Assembly: GCF_014898055.3 (NCBI RefSeq)
Contig: NW_026555331.1
Span: 111,349,194 to 111,413,193, forward strand
DNA: 64,000 bases
From: Talpa occidentalis
Taxonomy: Eukaryota; Chordata; Mammalia; Eulipotyphla; Talpidae
Direction of reading: 5' to 3'
Shown: piece after piece, positions 48,682 through 60,769 of the stretch
Layout: each line of letters starts with the position of its first letter
Position numbering within the stretch: the first letter of the stretch is position 1
Translations under genes and position numbers: made by a program
The notes under the pieces: generated by a model
What the model was told of the DNA's origin: nothing
Seen by the model: only the letters and a program-made list of their open reading frames with translations
The model's database searches: none

Positions 48682-49007
48682 GGGCCTCCCCGGTGGCGCA
48701 GCGGTTGAGCGCTGGGTTGCGAAGCTGCTCGCGGCCTCTGCGGCGCCGGTTCAATCCCCGGCTGCACCCCGGCCACCGGAGGAGGGTCCCGCATGGCGCG
48801 CAGACCTTTCCTACTGCCTGCTGCTCCCCTCAGCAGTGTACTTCGGTCCTTCTGCCTGTTCTGCTCCCCGCTCTGGCTGTGGTGAATTCTCTCACCCTCC
48901 CGCGCTTCTGACTGTACCCAGTGCATGTATAAACAAAACAAACAAACAAACAAACAAACAAACAAATAAATAAATAAATAAAACATACCTCTATTTAAAA
49001 AAAAAAA
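48682..49007 (+). mobile_element. tRNA-derived SINE, younger subfamily with extended 3' tail
   Basis: Near-consensus copy starting gggcctccccggtggcgca and ending cccagtgcatgtataaac, with (CAAA)n, (TAAA)n, the module acatacctctat and a poly(A) run. A perfect 15-bp duplication, aagaatgaggatatg, lies at 48667-48681 and 49008-49022. Confidence 0.95.
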
Positions 49008-51131
49008 AAGAATGAGGATATGAAATTATGTTGAATATCTTGCCTTTTGTAAAATACTTAAAATTTTAAATTTAAACTGCCAAGACTGTTAGGCTCTGCT
49101 TCCTTAAATTTTATGTGATTTTTAAATTTAATTTCAGTGAACAAAAATCATTTTCATAGGTAGCTAGAAAATTAATTGTCATTCTGTATAATCATTTCTC
49201 ACATCACTTAAAGAAAACTGCAATCCTTTTCCACTCTTAAATGAAATTTTCCTTGAAATATACTTAGATACACTGCTACCATATCCTTTCTCTTCTTCAT
49301 GTTCTAAGACTTTTTTTAAAAAAGTGCTTCTCAAGCAAATATTCTTTCATTTCACAAAAATGTAGTATGGTCTTACTTTGTGCCAGACCCTGAGGATATT
49401 CATGAAGAAAACCAAGTTTCATGGTTAGAGTTCATGGTCTATTGGGAGAGCCAGTCAAATGAGCAAAAACTATTACAGAAGAGTGCTAATTGCTTCAATT
49501 CTAGAACTAGAGGGTTTCCCATGGTCTTCAAATCAAGGTGGTTTCTCCCCAAGATTCTGTTTAACTTCAAAAGGAAAAGTAGTGGCTTCACAGTGAGAAT
49601 AACCAGGAGACAACATCTCAACTATATAATCAAGGTCAACATCACCACGAATAAGACATATTAACATCATATATCTGGATATGATATGCTGGGAAGACCA
49701 CAACATTACTTATCCAGCATTGTAAAAAATGCATAACCTCCGTTATTTAATCATAAGGGAAACATCAAACAAACCCAAATTAAGGGACACACTATGAAAT
49801 AACTGGCCAGTACTGTTTAAAATTATCAAAGTCATAAATACCAAAGAAAAACTGCGGAACTATCAGAGTGGAGGACACTAAGTGGACATGACAACTAAAT
49901 TCAGTGTGGGATCTTTCATGCAGAGAAAGAATATGATAAGAAAACTGGTGAAATTAAATAATGGTAATTATTGCACCACTGTAAATCTCTTAGTTTTGAT
50001 CATGTACCATTGTTATGCCTAATGTTAGCATTACAGAAATTTGCATGAAGGGCATATAGGAACATATTGTACTAACTTTTGCATGTTTTTATTTAAGGTG
50101 ACCATTGGTACAAAATCAAAGGTTTAAAAATTCAAGTGACTTCTATTGAATTTTGCTTTGATCTTCCAAATTTTGCACAGGTTCTCTGACATTCTGCTCT
50201 AAATAACCCTTCCCAGGAATCTATGGTTATAAATCAAATTTTTGAATTACAAATATCTCTTCATTCCTAATACATTGGTGGAAAGAAAAATGCCAGTAAA
50301 GTTATAACATTTCACAAAGAGAGGAAAAATAAGTTAATAAATCTGTAAATAACAGTAATCCATGATTTGATATTGTATTCAACAGTGATAAAGTCAAAGC
50401 TACTTATTTTTTTGTTAGAAGATAGGAAAGAGAGTGTAAGTTTGCAGATACATTTTATTAGGGAATTGTGAGAACTCTTTTGTCTTTTCTCCCCATGCCA
50501 GGCTCACCTTTTGTTCATCCCTTTATTATCTTCCTCCTAAAGAAGAAGGGTGAATGGAACTCACTGACCCCAGAGATACTTACTGCACCATGATTACAAC
50601 GAAGCAGACTTACTCTGCCTAACAGGCATGGACCCAGGCATGTCTCCTTCCTTTTATCCCTATCCCTGCTTCCTCCTTCCTGTTATCCCTGCTTCAAATC
50701 CAGGCATTTGAGGACTCAGTATACTCTATCTTGTTCCCTTTTTCTGAACACCAGGTTGAGGACAGAAGGTTCTGGCAGGCCAGTACAAACTCCACTTAGG
50801 TCTTGAGACCAATAGAGCCTTCAAGAATAGGCCTCTTATGCACAGGAGTCCACACAGCCGACTCCTCTATTTTTTTAGCAATGTTACAACTCCATTTCCT
50901 TTGACAATTTGTGTTCTCACATACAACCCCTAGTGATCCTGGTGGGGAGAAAAAGTCATTTTCATATAGAATTCTGGCTCTCTGGTCTCCACATACATAA
51001 TACTATCAAAATTATGCCCACCTTTCAATACAAAGAGCTGAAGGATAAAACTATAGCATATTTTAAAGCAGAGAAAAGGATCTCTGAAAGAAGCAAGTAA
51101 TGTAAGTCTAGGCAAGCACAATCTGCAGTAC

Positions 51132-51231
51132 CTTCTTAATGAACGCCACCGAAAATGTATCCCAGGACACGATGCCATGGTCCATCAGTTCAACAAAGGC
51201 CGTCAGGGTGAAAGACAGCATGTCTCCAAAG
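51132..51231 (-). CDS. ELMO1: ELMO1 coding exon, 100 nt (about residues 150-183)
   Basis: The minus strand completes a Cys codon and then encodes 33 residues beginning [10 protein letters not shown] and ending V-A-F-I-K-K, a clear ELMO1 match within the helical armadillo-like/ELMO-inhibitory region. The acceptor is tgttttccag. The donor is AAG followed by GTACTG, which lacks the usual purine/A/G at +4 and +5 and is the weakest donor of the seven. The length (1 + 99) fits the incoming phase from the 36-nt exon, and the exon ends exactly on a codon boundary. Its length is not a multiple of three, so skipping it alone would break the frame. No premature stop or frameshift is present, consistent with a working gene. 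Confidence 0.95.
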
Positions 51232-51489
51232 CTGGAAAACACAGGAAGGGGTAATAGAAATGGACACAAAAGTGGAACACAAGAAAAATACAGACATAAG
51301 AAAGCTTTAGAAAAATTAATACAAGATTTATCAAAGTTCATTGAGATAAGCAGCCAAGCCAGAGACCACTCATCACAAATGTGAGCCAGTGGGAAGGAGG
51401 CAGGAAGACTTAGCGGAGGTGAGCCAGGGCTTCAGTTGGACAAAACTGGGAACACACTGACTTTCCTCAGGGAATCAATGTCCTAATAG

Positions 51490-51610
51490 GCAATTCATTA
51501 ATCTCTCCCTGTGACTCTCTCAGCTGAAAACTGGACAATCATATCTATTTTACCACAGGACTACGTGAGGAGCACTTAATAAAGTGTGCATATATAATCA
51601 TTCAGTAAAT
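51490..51610 (+). repeat. MIR-like remnant
   Basis: tctctcagctgaaaactgga, then ggactacgtgaggagcactt and cattcagtaaatgggagc, resembles a sense MIR. Confidence 0.45.
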
Positions 51611-51767
51611 GGGAGCTTAAAGGAAAGTTTTTCAGCAAATTAAAGGTAGGGTGACTAAGAGAAGGCAATGTATTTCTTTTATCATCCATGGATATACAAT
51701 AGGGAAGATCAGAAATACATCTATTAAGAGTATAGCACTTTGCAAGAGAATAAAGGAGTCAAGTAAT

Positions 51768-51806
51768 CTGTGTGTGTGCATGCACGTATTTGTGTGTGTG
51801 TTTGGA
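51768..51806. repeat. (TG)n-rich microsatellite
   Basis: TG runs separated by gcatgcacgtat. Confidence 0.85.
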
Positions 51807-52649
51807 TGAGTGCACACACATAAACACATAAATACAAATAAATACGTAAATAAACATATCCATTTCTATGTTACACAGGTCAGCATTTTATCTTTTGGTA
51901 ACAAACTTTATGGATTATCTGCAGAGATAATGACTGTAACACTTGCTGTGACTCAGAAGGCTGAAGGGGGCATCTTATGTGTGGATTAGAATTCCAAACA
52001 GAGCAAGCAAGTTCAGATACTTTATCTGAAGCTGTTCTAAAACAGCTTCCCCAAAACCTTTATCAGACAACATCCTAGTTCCCAGAGCTTTCAAAATAAC
52101 ACTTTAACAGATTCTTTGTATCCTTTATGGAAACTCACCTCTATTGTAAATTATCATCATAATAAACTTAATACTCTCAAGATAAGTGTTCTTTCCTCAA
52201 GTCCACTGAATTATTCTCATCAGGATCCCAACACTATATGCAACTGCACTTATACCTAAGCTTGATTTTCATGAAAAATAAAGTTGATTATTCAAATTTT
52301 TAATCTATGAGTTGACATACACTACAATTGCTACTCTACAAAGTCTCATGAAATGCTTAGAGTAAATCTTCTCATCCATTTTTGATGAATAGACAACAGG
52401 TTCATATTTCTTTTTAAACAGCTGTGTTATTTCCCTTCTTCCTAGTGTACTTGGTCCTGCTCAATAACAACCTTTACAATTCTACACGACCACAGAGGCC
52501 ACAATGCTAGTAAAATCCTATGAAAGGGGAAGTGCCTATCAGGAAAGGGCTGTTGACTCAAGCTTCAGGAAATCAGAGGCGATGAGAAGCAATAGGTAGA
52601 AATGGTTATTGCAAGGGTAATTTCTGCAGTCACGAAGTAGAAGTTGTCT

Positions 52650-52800
52650 CTTCAGCACCAAGTGGGTGAGTTACTTAAACATTTTATGCCTGTTTCTTCA
52701 ACTATATAAAAAAGGGGACACGATGATGGTGGGAGTGGTGATACCTAACCCTGAGGATAGTTGAAGCACTGAAACAGCTGCTATACTAAAATCCCATGGA
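52650..52800 (+). repeat. MIR-like remnant
   Basis: gtgagttacttaaacatttt, cctgtttcttcaactatata and ggatagttgaagcactgaaa follow the order of a sense MIR. Confidence 0.5.
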
Positions 52801-52833
52801 GCAGTGCGCTATAGATAGCAGCACATGAGTATG

Positions 52834-52872
52834 TGTGTATATATATGTATATATGCATATGTATATACACCT
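52834..52872. repeat. TA/TG microsatellite
   Basis: Alternating tatata, tgtatata and gcatatgtatata units. Confidence 0.85.
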
Positions 52873-53079
52873 ATTGTGCAAAGGTATATTTTTAAAAAGT
52901 AAACAAAGCCTATGATTTTCAAATGTTTGTCTTCATTGTGTCAAGGATTCTCTGTCCTTGGAGTCAGGGAGGAAAAATGCAAGGAAAGCCAAACAATTTA
53001 GGCCAAACTGAAAAGAGGTTTGTTGTTTTTTTTTTTTTTAAGACTTTTCAGTGTCAAATCAGTAACCCCAATCTTACAG

Positions 53080-53095
53080 GTGCCCCCTAGGTGGC
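53080..53095 (-). promoter_or_regulatory. Weak CTCF-like motif
   Basis: The minus strand reads gccacctagggggcac, which fits the right two thirds of the CTCF core but mismatches at two left-hand positions. Confidence 0.25.
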
Positions 53096-54199
53096 ATCAG
53101 AGGATCATGCCTCAAAAAAAAAAATTCCAAACCAGAAAATTCAAACTTATTTGGAGAAAACAAAACATGTAGAAAGACAGATGAAATTGATTTAAAATGA
53201 GCATCAAGAAAGGTTAAATGATATTTCCAGGACTCTTTCAATAAGGAATGAGTCACAAGAAAATCCAACATCAGGTTGAAAAATAAAAGGGAGGTGGTGA
53301 GGGGCTGCTGCCTCAGGAAAATAAAAGAGCCAGGTAGTAAAGGCAATTAGTAAGATTTATTAATAGACTAGGTAAGCATTAGTATTACTGTGAAAATGCT
53401 ATTATAAAATAATGTGTCATATTAGCAGTAAACAGTATTAGCTATTTTTTTACTTAAAAAAATGGAAATGCAACACCATATCATAACTAATAACTGCCAT
53501 TTGCATTATTAGTAGTTTGACTGCTAAGAGACCTCAGTGGCTGAGAGTCACATATATGTGATATTGGAAGATGGCATTCATGCCTCCATACAGTGAATAA
53601 TACTGCCTCAAATGCCATCTCCTAACAGAAAAAGCAAGAACAGGCAGTGACAAAAGACAGTACACACTAGTAGAATCAAACTCTTCTTCACAGTCCCTGA
53701 AGTTACCTGAGGCTGAGGACAGAGATGATCTTTGTCTTCATTAGTTCTTTTAAAAGCAGAAGATAAATTATATTTATGCTCTCTAATTATCTAAAGGTAA
53801 AATGACTCTGCTGTCAGCTCAGTGGGCCCAGAGTCAAATGGCCTTAGTAAATATATGGGGATCATCCCTCTTTTTCAAATGTTCCAAAAGTCTGCCTACA
53901 GATTCCCAGAAAAAGCTTCAAGGACCTGGGAAGAAAGCTGGAGAGTAGGAGAACAATTTGGTTTCCAATCTCCAAGCTACTTTTGGGGTCAGGATTTCAA
54001 TCTCCCCTTTGTTAAGGAGTTGAAGCAAATTCTGAGACTGCAGATTTCTGTGCTTTACAGTTATCCATCAGTGTAAATAATTGATAAGTGAGAGAGAAGC
54101 TTTTCCTATCACACCCCAATGTGACCAAAGGAAGAATCACTCTTTTGGCTCACCTAACAACATTTTTATCTATGTATTGATCACACAATCAATTCAACA

Positions 54200-54385
54200 A
54201 TGATATTGATATAAAAATATTATGCACATATTATATAAATCATGTATATTATATTATAATGTATATATGTCATTAAATACTGTGTCTAAATATTGTTTTA
54301 TATATTATAAAATATATAATAAACATACATATATAATTATATAATACGTACATATGTGTATAATGTATGTATAATATACATAATT
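54200..54385. repeat. Very AT-rich TA-repeat region
   Basis: About 185 bp made almost only of tatata, attata and catata units, many self-complementary. Confidence 0.85.
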
Positions 54386-54529
54386 TGTTATGGGTGATTG
54401 CCCTCTGGCATACTCAGTTTCTATGTGGGAGAAAGAACTTTTTCAAAACCGCACTTTAAATTCTTAATTCAAGGAAAGGATAGCCCTGCTAAAAGTTTAT
54501 TACATTTCATTATATTTACTTATAATAGT

Positions 54530-54680
54530 TATTACATTTATTATATTTATAAATAATTTAAAAAATATTAATTTTAAATGAATTCATTTTAAAATTCGTT
54601 TAAAATTATTCTTATAATTATTCTCTAATTCATTTAAAAATTATTCTTAAAACAAAATTTGTAACATTTACTATATTTTC
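54530..54680. repeat. AT-rich low-complexity region
   Basis: Recurring ttataattattc, aaaatta and ttcatttaaaa units, nearly without G or C. Confidence 0.75.
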
Positions 54681-55570
54681 TTCTTGAATTTCAAATTAAG
54701 CAACTCAATCACCTTATTTCAAATGAGGTGACTATCAAAGGTCTTATCAAAGTCAGGCAAAGATATTTACTTCTACTCCTAGAAACATGAATCAGCTCAA
54801 AAGAAGGAATAAGACTTTCCATTGAAGTCAATGCTGACTGCAGAAGATCAAAGCAATAAGATCTACAGATATAAAGCAACCACATGGCACATGCAGAAAC
54901 ATTTTTATTTGTTTGGTTTATTTGTTTTTTATAAAGTGCTAAGCTAAAGATTTTGCAGTACTGACTGCCACAAATTAAACTAACTGCAAACTTTACATGC
55001 TGGTCGCAAGACACTGTCACAGCCAACACACCATGTGTGCTGGAATGATTCAAATAAATGTTTCTCATAAGCTCAGTAGAGACCATCTTCACTCCAACAA
55101 AATTCAACCCATCTTAGAGCATTTAAATCTATGGTGCTAATTTCATCAAGGAACACTGCTACTGAAAGTGCTCCTTAGAGCACTTGCTCCTTAGAGCACC
55201 ATCCCCAATAAAGAAGAGGAGAAAAGATGCAAATAAATTCCACTTTTAAGGCTGTCAATAAAACATACTATATATATTCTTATCTACAAAGTTAATGAAT
55301 ATTGTTTTACTCAGTCCTTTGAGTTTTTCCATGCATTCTGTTTTCTTTGTGGTAAAATTTATTTACATTAAAATGTATGGTTCTAAATCACCCTTCAGAC
55401 ATTCCCTTAGCCTTCTGAATCATAGCATATCTGTATCAGCAAACACTTTTAGGCTCCTTGATTGAAAATGTAGGTCAATTCTGGACTTTTTACTCTGTTT
55501 CACTGATCTATTACCTTATAACAATATTACAATGCCTTAATAACTAACTTGCTTGCTGTTACTATATGAA

Positions 55571-55620
55571 AATATACTTTTTTTACATAAAGATAAATAT
55601 ACTTTTTTTACATAAAGATA
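55571..55620. repeat. Exact tandem duplication, 2 x 25 bp
   Basis: Positions 55571-55595 and 55596-55620 are identical: aatatactttttttacat followed by aaagata. The repeat lies in L1-derived sequence and probably arose by local slippage. Confidence 0.95.
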
Positions 55621-56360
55621 AATTGTACCCTGAAACCTTGCTAAATTAAATTATCTAGCAGTTTCTTTGTGGATTCCTTAGAATTTTCTGCATAGATAAT
55701 CAGACATCTTCTATGACTACAGTTGCTTTTACCTCTTCTTTTCTGATAATTATCTTTTATTTTTTTCTTGGTTTATTCTTATGGCTAAAAACTCCAGTAC
55801 AATGTTGAACAGAAGTATAAAAAGCAAACTTTATTTGCCTTTTTCCCAAAATTGGGGGGGAGTTCAATCTTTCAACATAAACTAATTAACTTTTATCACC
55901 ATATATAGTTACCAAATTTTTCTTTTATGAGATATTTTAAGTCTACTCTCTTAACAACTTTCAAACATGCAATAGAGCATTATTAACTAGTCACCGTGCT
56001 TCACATTATATCCCTATAACTTAGTTTATAACTAGAAGTTTATACTGTATCATTCTTTTTATATATTAATTACATTTTATTTGTTAATATGTTGCTGATA
56101 ATTTTTGTACCTCTGTTCATTAAGGGAGCTGGTCTAGAGTTTTTATTTCCTAAATTGTCTTTGTCAGGTTTTGGTATCAGAGTGCTATTGGCCTCATGTA
56201 ATGATTGGTAACTGTGCTCCCTTTTCTATTTTCTGAAAGCATATGTGTAAATTTGGTTTTTCTTCTGTGTATATATGACAGAACCCACTAGCATAACCAA
56301 TTTTAAATGTGTGAAGGCTTTTGATAATGAATTCAATTCCTTTAATAGATATGGTTATTC
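55620..56360 (-). mobile_element. L1 fragments, antisense, composite
   Basis: Plus-strand phrases such as aattgtaccctgaaaccttg, ctccagtacaatgttgaaca, tgtctttgtcaggttttggt and atcagagtgctattggcctc are antisense L1 ORF2. Between them, around 55920-56040, is an antisense L1 3' UTR-like piece (gtgcttcacattatatccct, ataactagaagtttatac), so at least two fragments are joined or nested. All frames are broken. Confidence 0.6.
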
Positions 56361-56439
56361 ATATTTTCCATTTCATCATGAGTTAGGTTCAATGCATCAG
56401 TTAAACCCCCTGAGAAGCTAATGCAGACATGGAGTTAAG

Positions 56440-56760
56440 AAAATATGAGTTTTATTAAGGAGAGAGGGGTAGGGTTGTGCTTGTGAAAGATAAAGAGATA
56501 GGGAACAGGATTGGGTAAGAAAATCTACAGACTAGGAGGTAAATCTGATTGCCTCTATAAAAGGTAAAATGGAAAGCGGAAACAGAAGTAGATATGACAA
56601 AGTCTCTGCCAACCCTACAGGAAGCTCCTGAACAAACAATGTCCCATAAGCAGTCAAACTTCTAGCATACGCAAATGCCAGAAGACTAAAACTACCGTCT
56701 GACAAATTTTAAGAAGGGATTAGTCTTCAGAGACTTAAGTTCTTCTTCTACACTAGCCTG
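56440..56760 (-). mobile_element. LTR-like block (candidate)
   Basis: Read on the minus strand there is a TATA-like ccttttatag about 130 bp before an AATAAA (ccttaataaaactc), an arrangement typical of a solitary retroviral LTR. No flanking duplication or coding remnant was identified and I cannot name the family. Confidence 0.3.
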
Positions 56761-57838
56761 TTATATGAGGTTGATAGAAAATAAAAAATAGTTTTGAATC
56801 CCAGAACCACCATCTGACTAAAACTTCTGCATCAAGGAAATGATGCTGATTTCATGGATCTTGCAAGGTAGAATAAATATGAATTAGAGAGAATGAATGT
56901 AAATACTGAGACAAGGCCCAGAACAGAATAAACTCTCACAACAGATGGAGTCTATGGCCATTAATTGGTAATGTACTAAATTATATAAAAATAAGACTTA
57001 AGAAGTTTTACTCTAAAAACTAAATATTGCTTTCTGCTGCATTAGAATTCAGTAACTGTAGAGTTTCTGCAATCCATGCTTTCTCTATGTGGAAATACCA
57101 GGTAGATGAGGAGAAGTGATTTCAGACAAGTGCCATACACTGAAGGTTTTCTCTGAGGGCTTAAAAATAAGGTACACATAGATGTTACTCAGTCTTCCTT
57201 CTCAAGATAAAGTTATCTGCTTAAACAACTTTGCAAAGGGAAAGTTGTACAGAATAACTTTTGTAGAGAAGTTGTTAAACTCTATTTGCACTAACCAAGT
57301 TAACTGGGTAAGAATGGCACCAAAGAGGGAAAACTCTAAGAAAGACATCTGAGATCTCTAAACACAATTACCACATCATTCACTTGATAGGTGATTGAGC
57401 ACTTTCTCAGATTCAAACTACATAATTTCCATTCCATGGTTCTACCCTAAATATTTGTTATGGCAGATATTTTTCTTCTTGAGTCATTAAAGAAAATAAA
57501 AGACTTTGACTTAGAACATCACACAAGCCACAAAAAAGAAAGTTTTTGTTTAAAGTAATATATAAAATTATGCCTAGCCTTGCTCTAGGAGAAGGGTAGC
57601 AATCCTGATGTGATCATTTTGTGGTTACAAACATAAAATGCCCTTTCTACTACAAAGTAAAGATAAAGGGGAAATAAGTTGTTTTAAGAAACTGTTTATA
57701 AGAACATCGAACACAAATTTTTAAAAAAATCACTCAAAATATCTAGAAGCACAGTTATAAAATCAGAGTGTAGGGTTCAATTATGCAGAAAAGAAGGAAG
57801 TATTACATCATCTGTATCAACTGATTATAAATTCTTAC

Positions 57839-57874
57839 CAAGGCTTCATGATCTTCTGCAACTTCTGGTATCGA
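57839..57874 (-). CDS. ELMO1: ELMO1 coding exon, 36 nt (about residues 139-150)
   Basis: Read on the minus strand, this block gives R-Y-Q-K-L-Q-K-I-M-K-P followed by the first two bases of a Cys codon, which matches ELMO1 just before its F-G-D-M-L-S-F segment. It is flanked by an acceptor (tttgcag) and a strong donor (GTAAGA). It starts with the third base of a codon and ends after the second base of a codon, so it is symmetric and could be skipped without a frameshift, at the cost of 12 residues. The first base is T; as I remember the human protein the residue here is Glu, so depending on the previous exon this species may carry Asp or another residue. The segment lies in the armadillo-like/ELMO-inhibitory region that helps hold ELMO1 in its closed state. 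Such a short exon is easily missed by gene finders. Confidence 0.93.
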
Positions 57875-59055
57875 CTGCAAAATTTAAAAACAACCATGTG
57901 AAGAGCATGTCTGAAGACAATGATTTTAACAAAACGAATAGTTCAAAGAAAGCTCAAAATTAGATATGGGCAGATTTAACTGCCATGAAAAAAAGAAACT
58001 ATTCATTTCAAAACATTATTTAGAGCAATAAATTGGTGATTGGTGTTCTCTAATGATAAGAAATAATCAAAAGACAAGTAACAAATGAATTATATTTACT
58101 TAAATGCAAAGGCAACAAAAACACTTCATTTAGATCAGAATGGGTATATGACCTATAAAGAAAAAAATCCCTACCAAAAAGAATGGGTGTATTTTTGATG
58201 AAAAAGTCGGAGCCCAAAGTACTAGATCAATTATTCTTAAGCATATACTCAATAATAAGAAATAGTTGATTATTTTTCTTTGGTAAAATGCCAATAAAGT
58301 CTATTTTTTTTTTTTGAGAGAAAAGAAAGACATCATGAGACATTGAAATAGTCCCTGACAACAGAGAGAACTCTGGGATGGTTGCATGCAAACAAATCTG
58401 TCTACCAAAAAGGACAATTATGCATCTTAAAAGCTGTGTTCAAGAAGATAAGAAAACAAATGATTCTGATCTCATCAAACCATTTCCATTCCTCATGTCA
58501 GCCACATCCCTCTGGGATTATGTACTTCCTTCTGTATTGAATCCCCTTCTCCTACTTATCGAACTAGTTAAGTGCTATCTTAAACTAACCTGAGATAATT
58601 TTAAAGCCTTCATTACTTACGGAAGCAAACTAAAATCTAAGTTTGCATATGCCCCAAAGTTATGAAATCAAAACTGAGGCTCACCTGGGAAATCTCCCTG
58701 ACCTCTGACTTCCTCTCTTTGACCAAACAGAGCACGCTGCCCACATGTGCACCTACTAAGTCTGACTGAGGCCATCTCACTGTCCTTCCAGCTCCCTGAA
58801 GGCAGGCTCTGCACTGTGACTAATGACTATAATGGCAGGTGCATGCAGAGTTGGTACTCTATAAATAGTTGAAAAATGATTTGCCTCTTTAGAAGATGTT
58901 TCACATTTTTGACCACTTAAGTTATATCCACTTCAGTAGCCTAACTGATCATGAGAAGATCAGATCTAGTTTTTTGTAAATCTGGGGCTGAAAAATATTT
59001 ATATAAAGATCTTCTATGTCCCCTTTCCCTCCCCTTCCTTTAGCTGCCCTTTATC

Positions 59056-59079
59056 AAAAAAAAAAAAAAAAAAAAAAAA
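59056..59079. repeat. Poly(A) run of 24
   Basis: An uninterrupted A run not preceded by any SINE I can recognise; it may be the tail of a decayed element or simple expansion. Confidence 0.95.
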
Positions 59080-60379
59080 CACAAAAACATTTCTTCATCA
59101 CAAAACCACTGACAAGTCAAAGAAGTAGGTGGTTGTGCAGAGGCAGAACTGATCAGAGGTGAGACCCTCATGGAAGAGTCAAACACTTATCCGTTAGTAA
59201 AAGAAATTGGGGCTCCTTGAAGAAATGGTTCCTGCCAGAGCTGAGGCAAGTAAAGATCTAGATAAGTCTTGAACACCCATTGAGCCAGAAAGTAAAGAAA
59301 TACTCATAGAATAGTGGTGCAGAGGTAAAAGACACAGAAAACAGCTTGATGGAATTTCTACAGCCAAATCTTGCACAAAGTGAATATCTAAAAAAATAAT
59401 CATAGTGATAGATTATAGCCCACTGAATAAAAGAAAAATGAATTAAGTCCATTAAAAAGTGGTGTGCTGGTACTGAAGAAAATCTTGGGAAAAACACACA
59501 AAACTGAATTGTACCATTTTCCATAGTACTATTTCAAAATTATTAATTAATTAATTATAAAGATGGAGACAGGCATTACAATAGAGTTAACTGGAAGCTG
59601 TTATTTCAGTCAACTGGTAAAAGTTAACATAGCAGCAATAAGACAAAGAGACATCATGTGCCATCAATAAAATGAAAAAAACAAAAACAAGCATCTGTGA
59701 CATTCCAGCCAAGGAGCTATCATATGGTCTATAATGAAAAAATATTTGATAAGAGTATAAAGAATGTTGTCTTTAGATGAAAACTACACAGGGTATATAC
59801 CATAGTCTCCTGGGTTATTAGATTCCAACCATTGCCTTTTAGTTGTAGATAAATGGGGAATGTGTATATTTTATTATCTGATAGTAATTTGACTGATTTC
59901 CTTCCTGCAGGCAGAAAACCAGTTTTGTCTCCATTTGCAATTCATCTCTCATTCCTTTGCTCCATATAAATTTGTGTCCTTTGACTTTTCCATCAAAATG
60001 GTTGTAATATCTGCCTGGTTCCCTCAGATTACATGAGGAAAATGAATTCTTTTAACATATGTTCATTTTTATATCATTTTATATCATTTTTATATGTATG
60101 AGAGCCATACTTTTTTATTTCCTTGAAGATTACCTTTAATGAATTACCTTTCAACAAACCCAAATTGGAGGATATTCTACATAGTGGCAGACCGATAGCC
60201 ACAAAAAGTCATGAAAGGAAAGGAATTAAACTAAAGCATAGTACCAGATTGAAAGTGACTAGAGAAAGACAGGACAACTGGGTGCAATGTGCTATCTTGA
60301 ATTAGATCTTTGCAGTAAAGGATACAACTGGGACAACTGGTGAAACTTGATCTTGTGACATTTCTATTAAGTTTGGAGT

Positions 60380-60720
60380 TGTTACATTAAACAAGGAGAC
60401 CATCAGACTGAGGTGGCTTAAATGCCTTAGTAGTCTATGTAAGAAACAAAACTAAACCCATAAATACCACAAAGTTATTCAATCAAAACTTAAGGACATC
60501 CAATCATGAACAACCAACTAAGCTTTTAGCTGTAGCCAATGAAATAATTTCTTTGCTCAACTTCTGCCTCTTTTTTACAAGTCCTGCCTCTGTTCCTGTC
60601 AGCAGAGCATTCCTAACCAGTTTAGCACGCAGCAATTCAAACTGATTTTTTTCTCAAATAAACTCAAAATTTTAATGTGCCTCAGTTTATCTTTGTGTTT
60701 TTGTGCCAGTTTTAGCAGAA
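60380..60720 (+). mobile_element. Solitary LTR-like element (candidate)
   Basis: The segment has CCAAT-like boxes (catccaatcatgaac and gtagccaatgaaa), then acttctgcctct, and an AATAAA signal in ctcaaataaactc followed by atgtgcctcagtttatc. That order is that of a mammalian endogenous-retrovirus LTR. No internal viral genes are next to it. Boundaries are approximate. Confidence 0.45.
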
Positions 60721-60754
60721 ATGTTGCAAAATCAATATTATAATATGTGATATT

Positions 60755-60769
60755 GGGTGGGTGGGTGGG
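60755..60769 (+). other. G-quadruplex motif
   Basis: Four GGG runs separated by single T bases (gggtgggtgggtggg), with a fifth GGG shortly after. This is the arrangement expected to form a very stable parallel quadruplex. It is on the strand opposite to the ELMO1 transcript. Confidence 0.8.

Larger units (their letters stand above)
44320..51131 (-). other. ELMO1: ELMO1 intron, about 6.8 kb
   Basis: This intron separates the 100-nt and 152-nt exons. It contains a complete young SINE (48682-49007), a 5'-truncated SINE (47338-47496), and a 35-nt U2 snRNA pseudogene (45251-45285) in the same orientation as ELMO1. The rest is AT-rich with no exon-like signal. Around 46180-46330 and 49370-49450 there are phrases resembling a common dispersed mammalian repeat that I cannot name securely. 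Confidence 0.8.
51232..57838 (-). other. ELMO1: ELMO1 intron, about 6.6 kb
   Basis: No further ELMO1 exon is visible between the 36-nt and 100-nt exons. The intron holds an antisense L1 composite (about 55600-56360) with an exact 25-bp tandem duplication, an LTR-like block (about 56440-56760), two very AT-rich stretches (54200-54385 and 54530-54680), MIR-like pieces near 51490 and 52650, and TG and TA microsatellites. No other coding signal was recognised. Confidence 0.8.

Noticed and set aside
54709..55107. A 132-codon minus-strand open frame
   Set aside because: No ELMO1 or other protein similarity and no splice signals in the expected phase.
55571..55620. Tandem 25-bp repeat as part of a CRISPR-like or satellite array
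   Set aside because: Only two copies without spacers, inside L1-derived sequence in a mammalian intron.
59056..59079. A 24-base poly(A) run as the tail of a processed pseudogene
   Set aside because: No reading frame, gene similarity or flanking duplication was seen before it.
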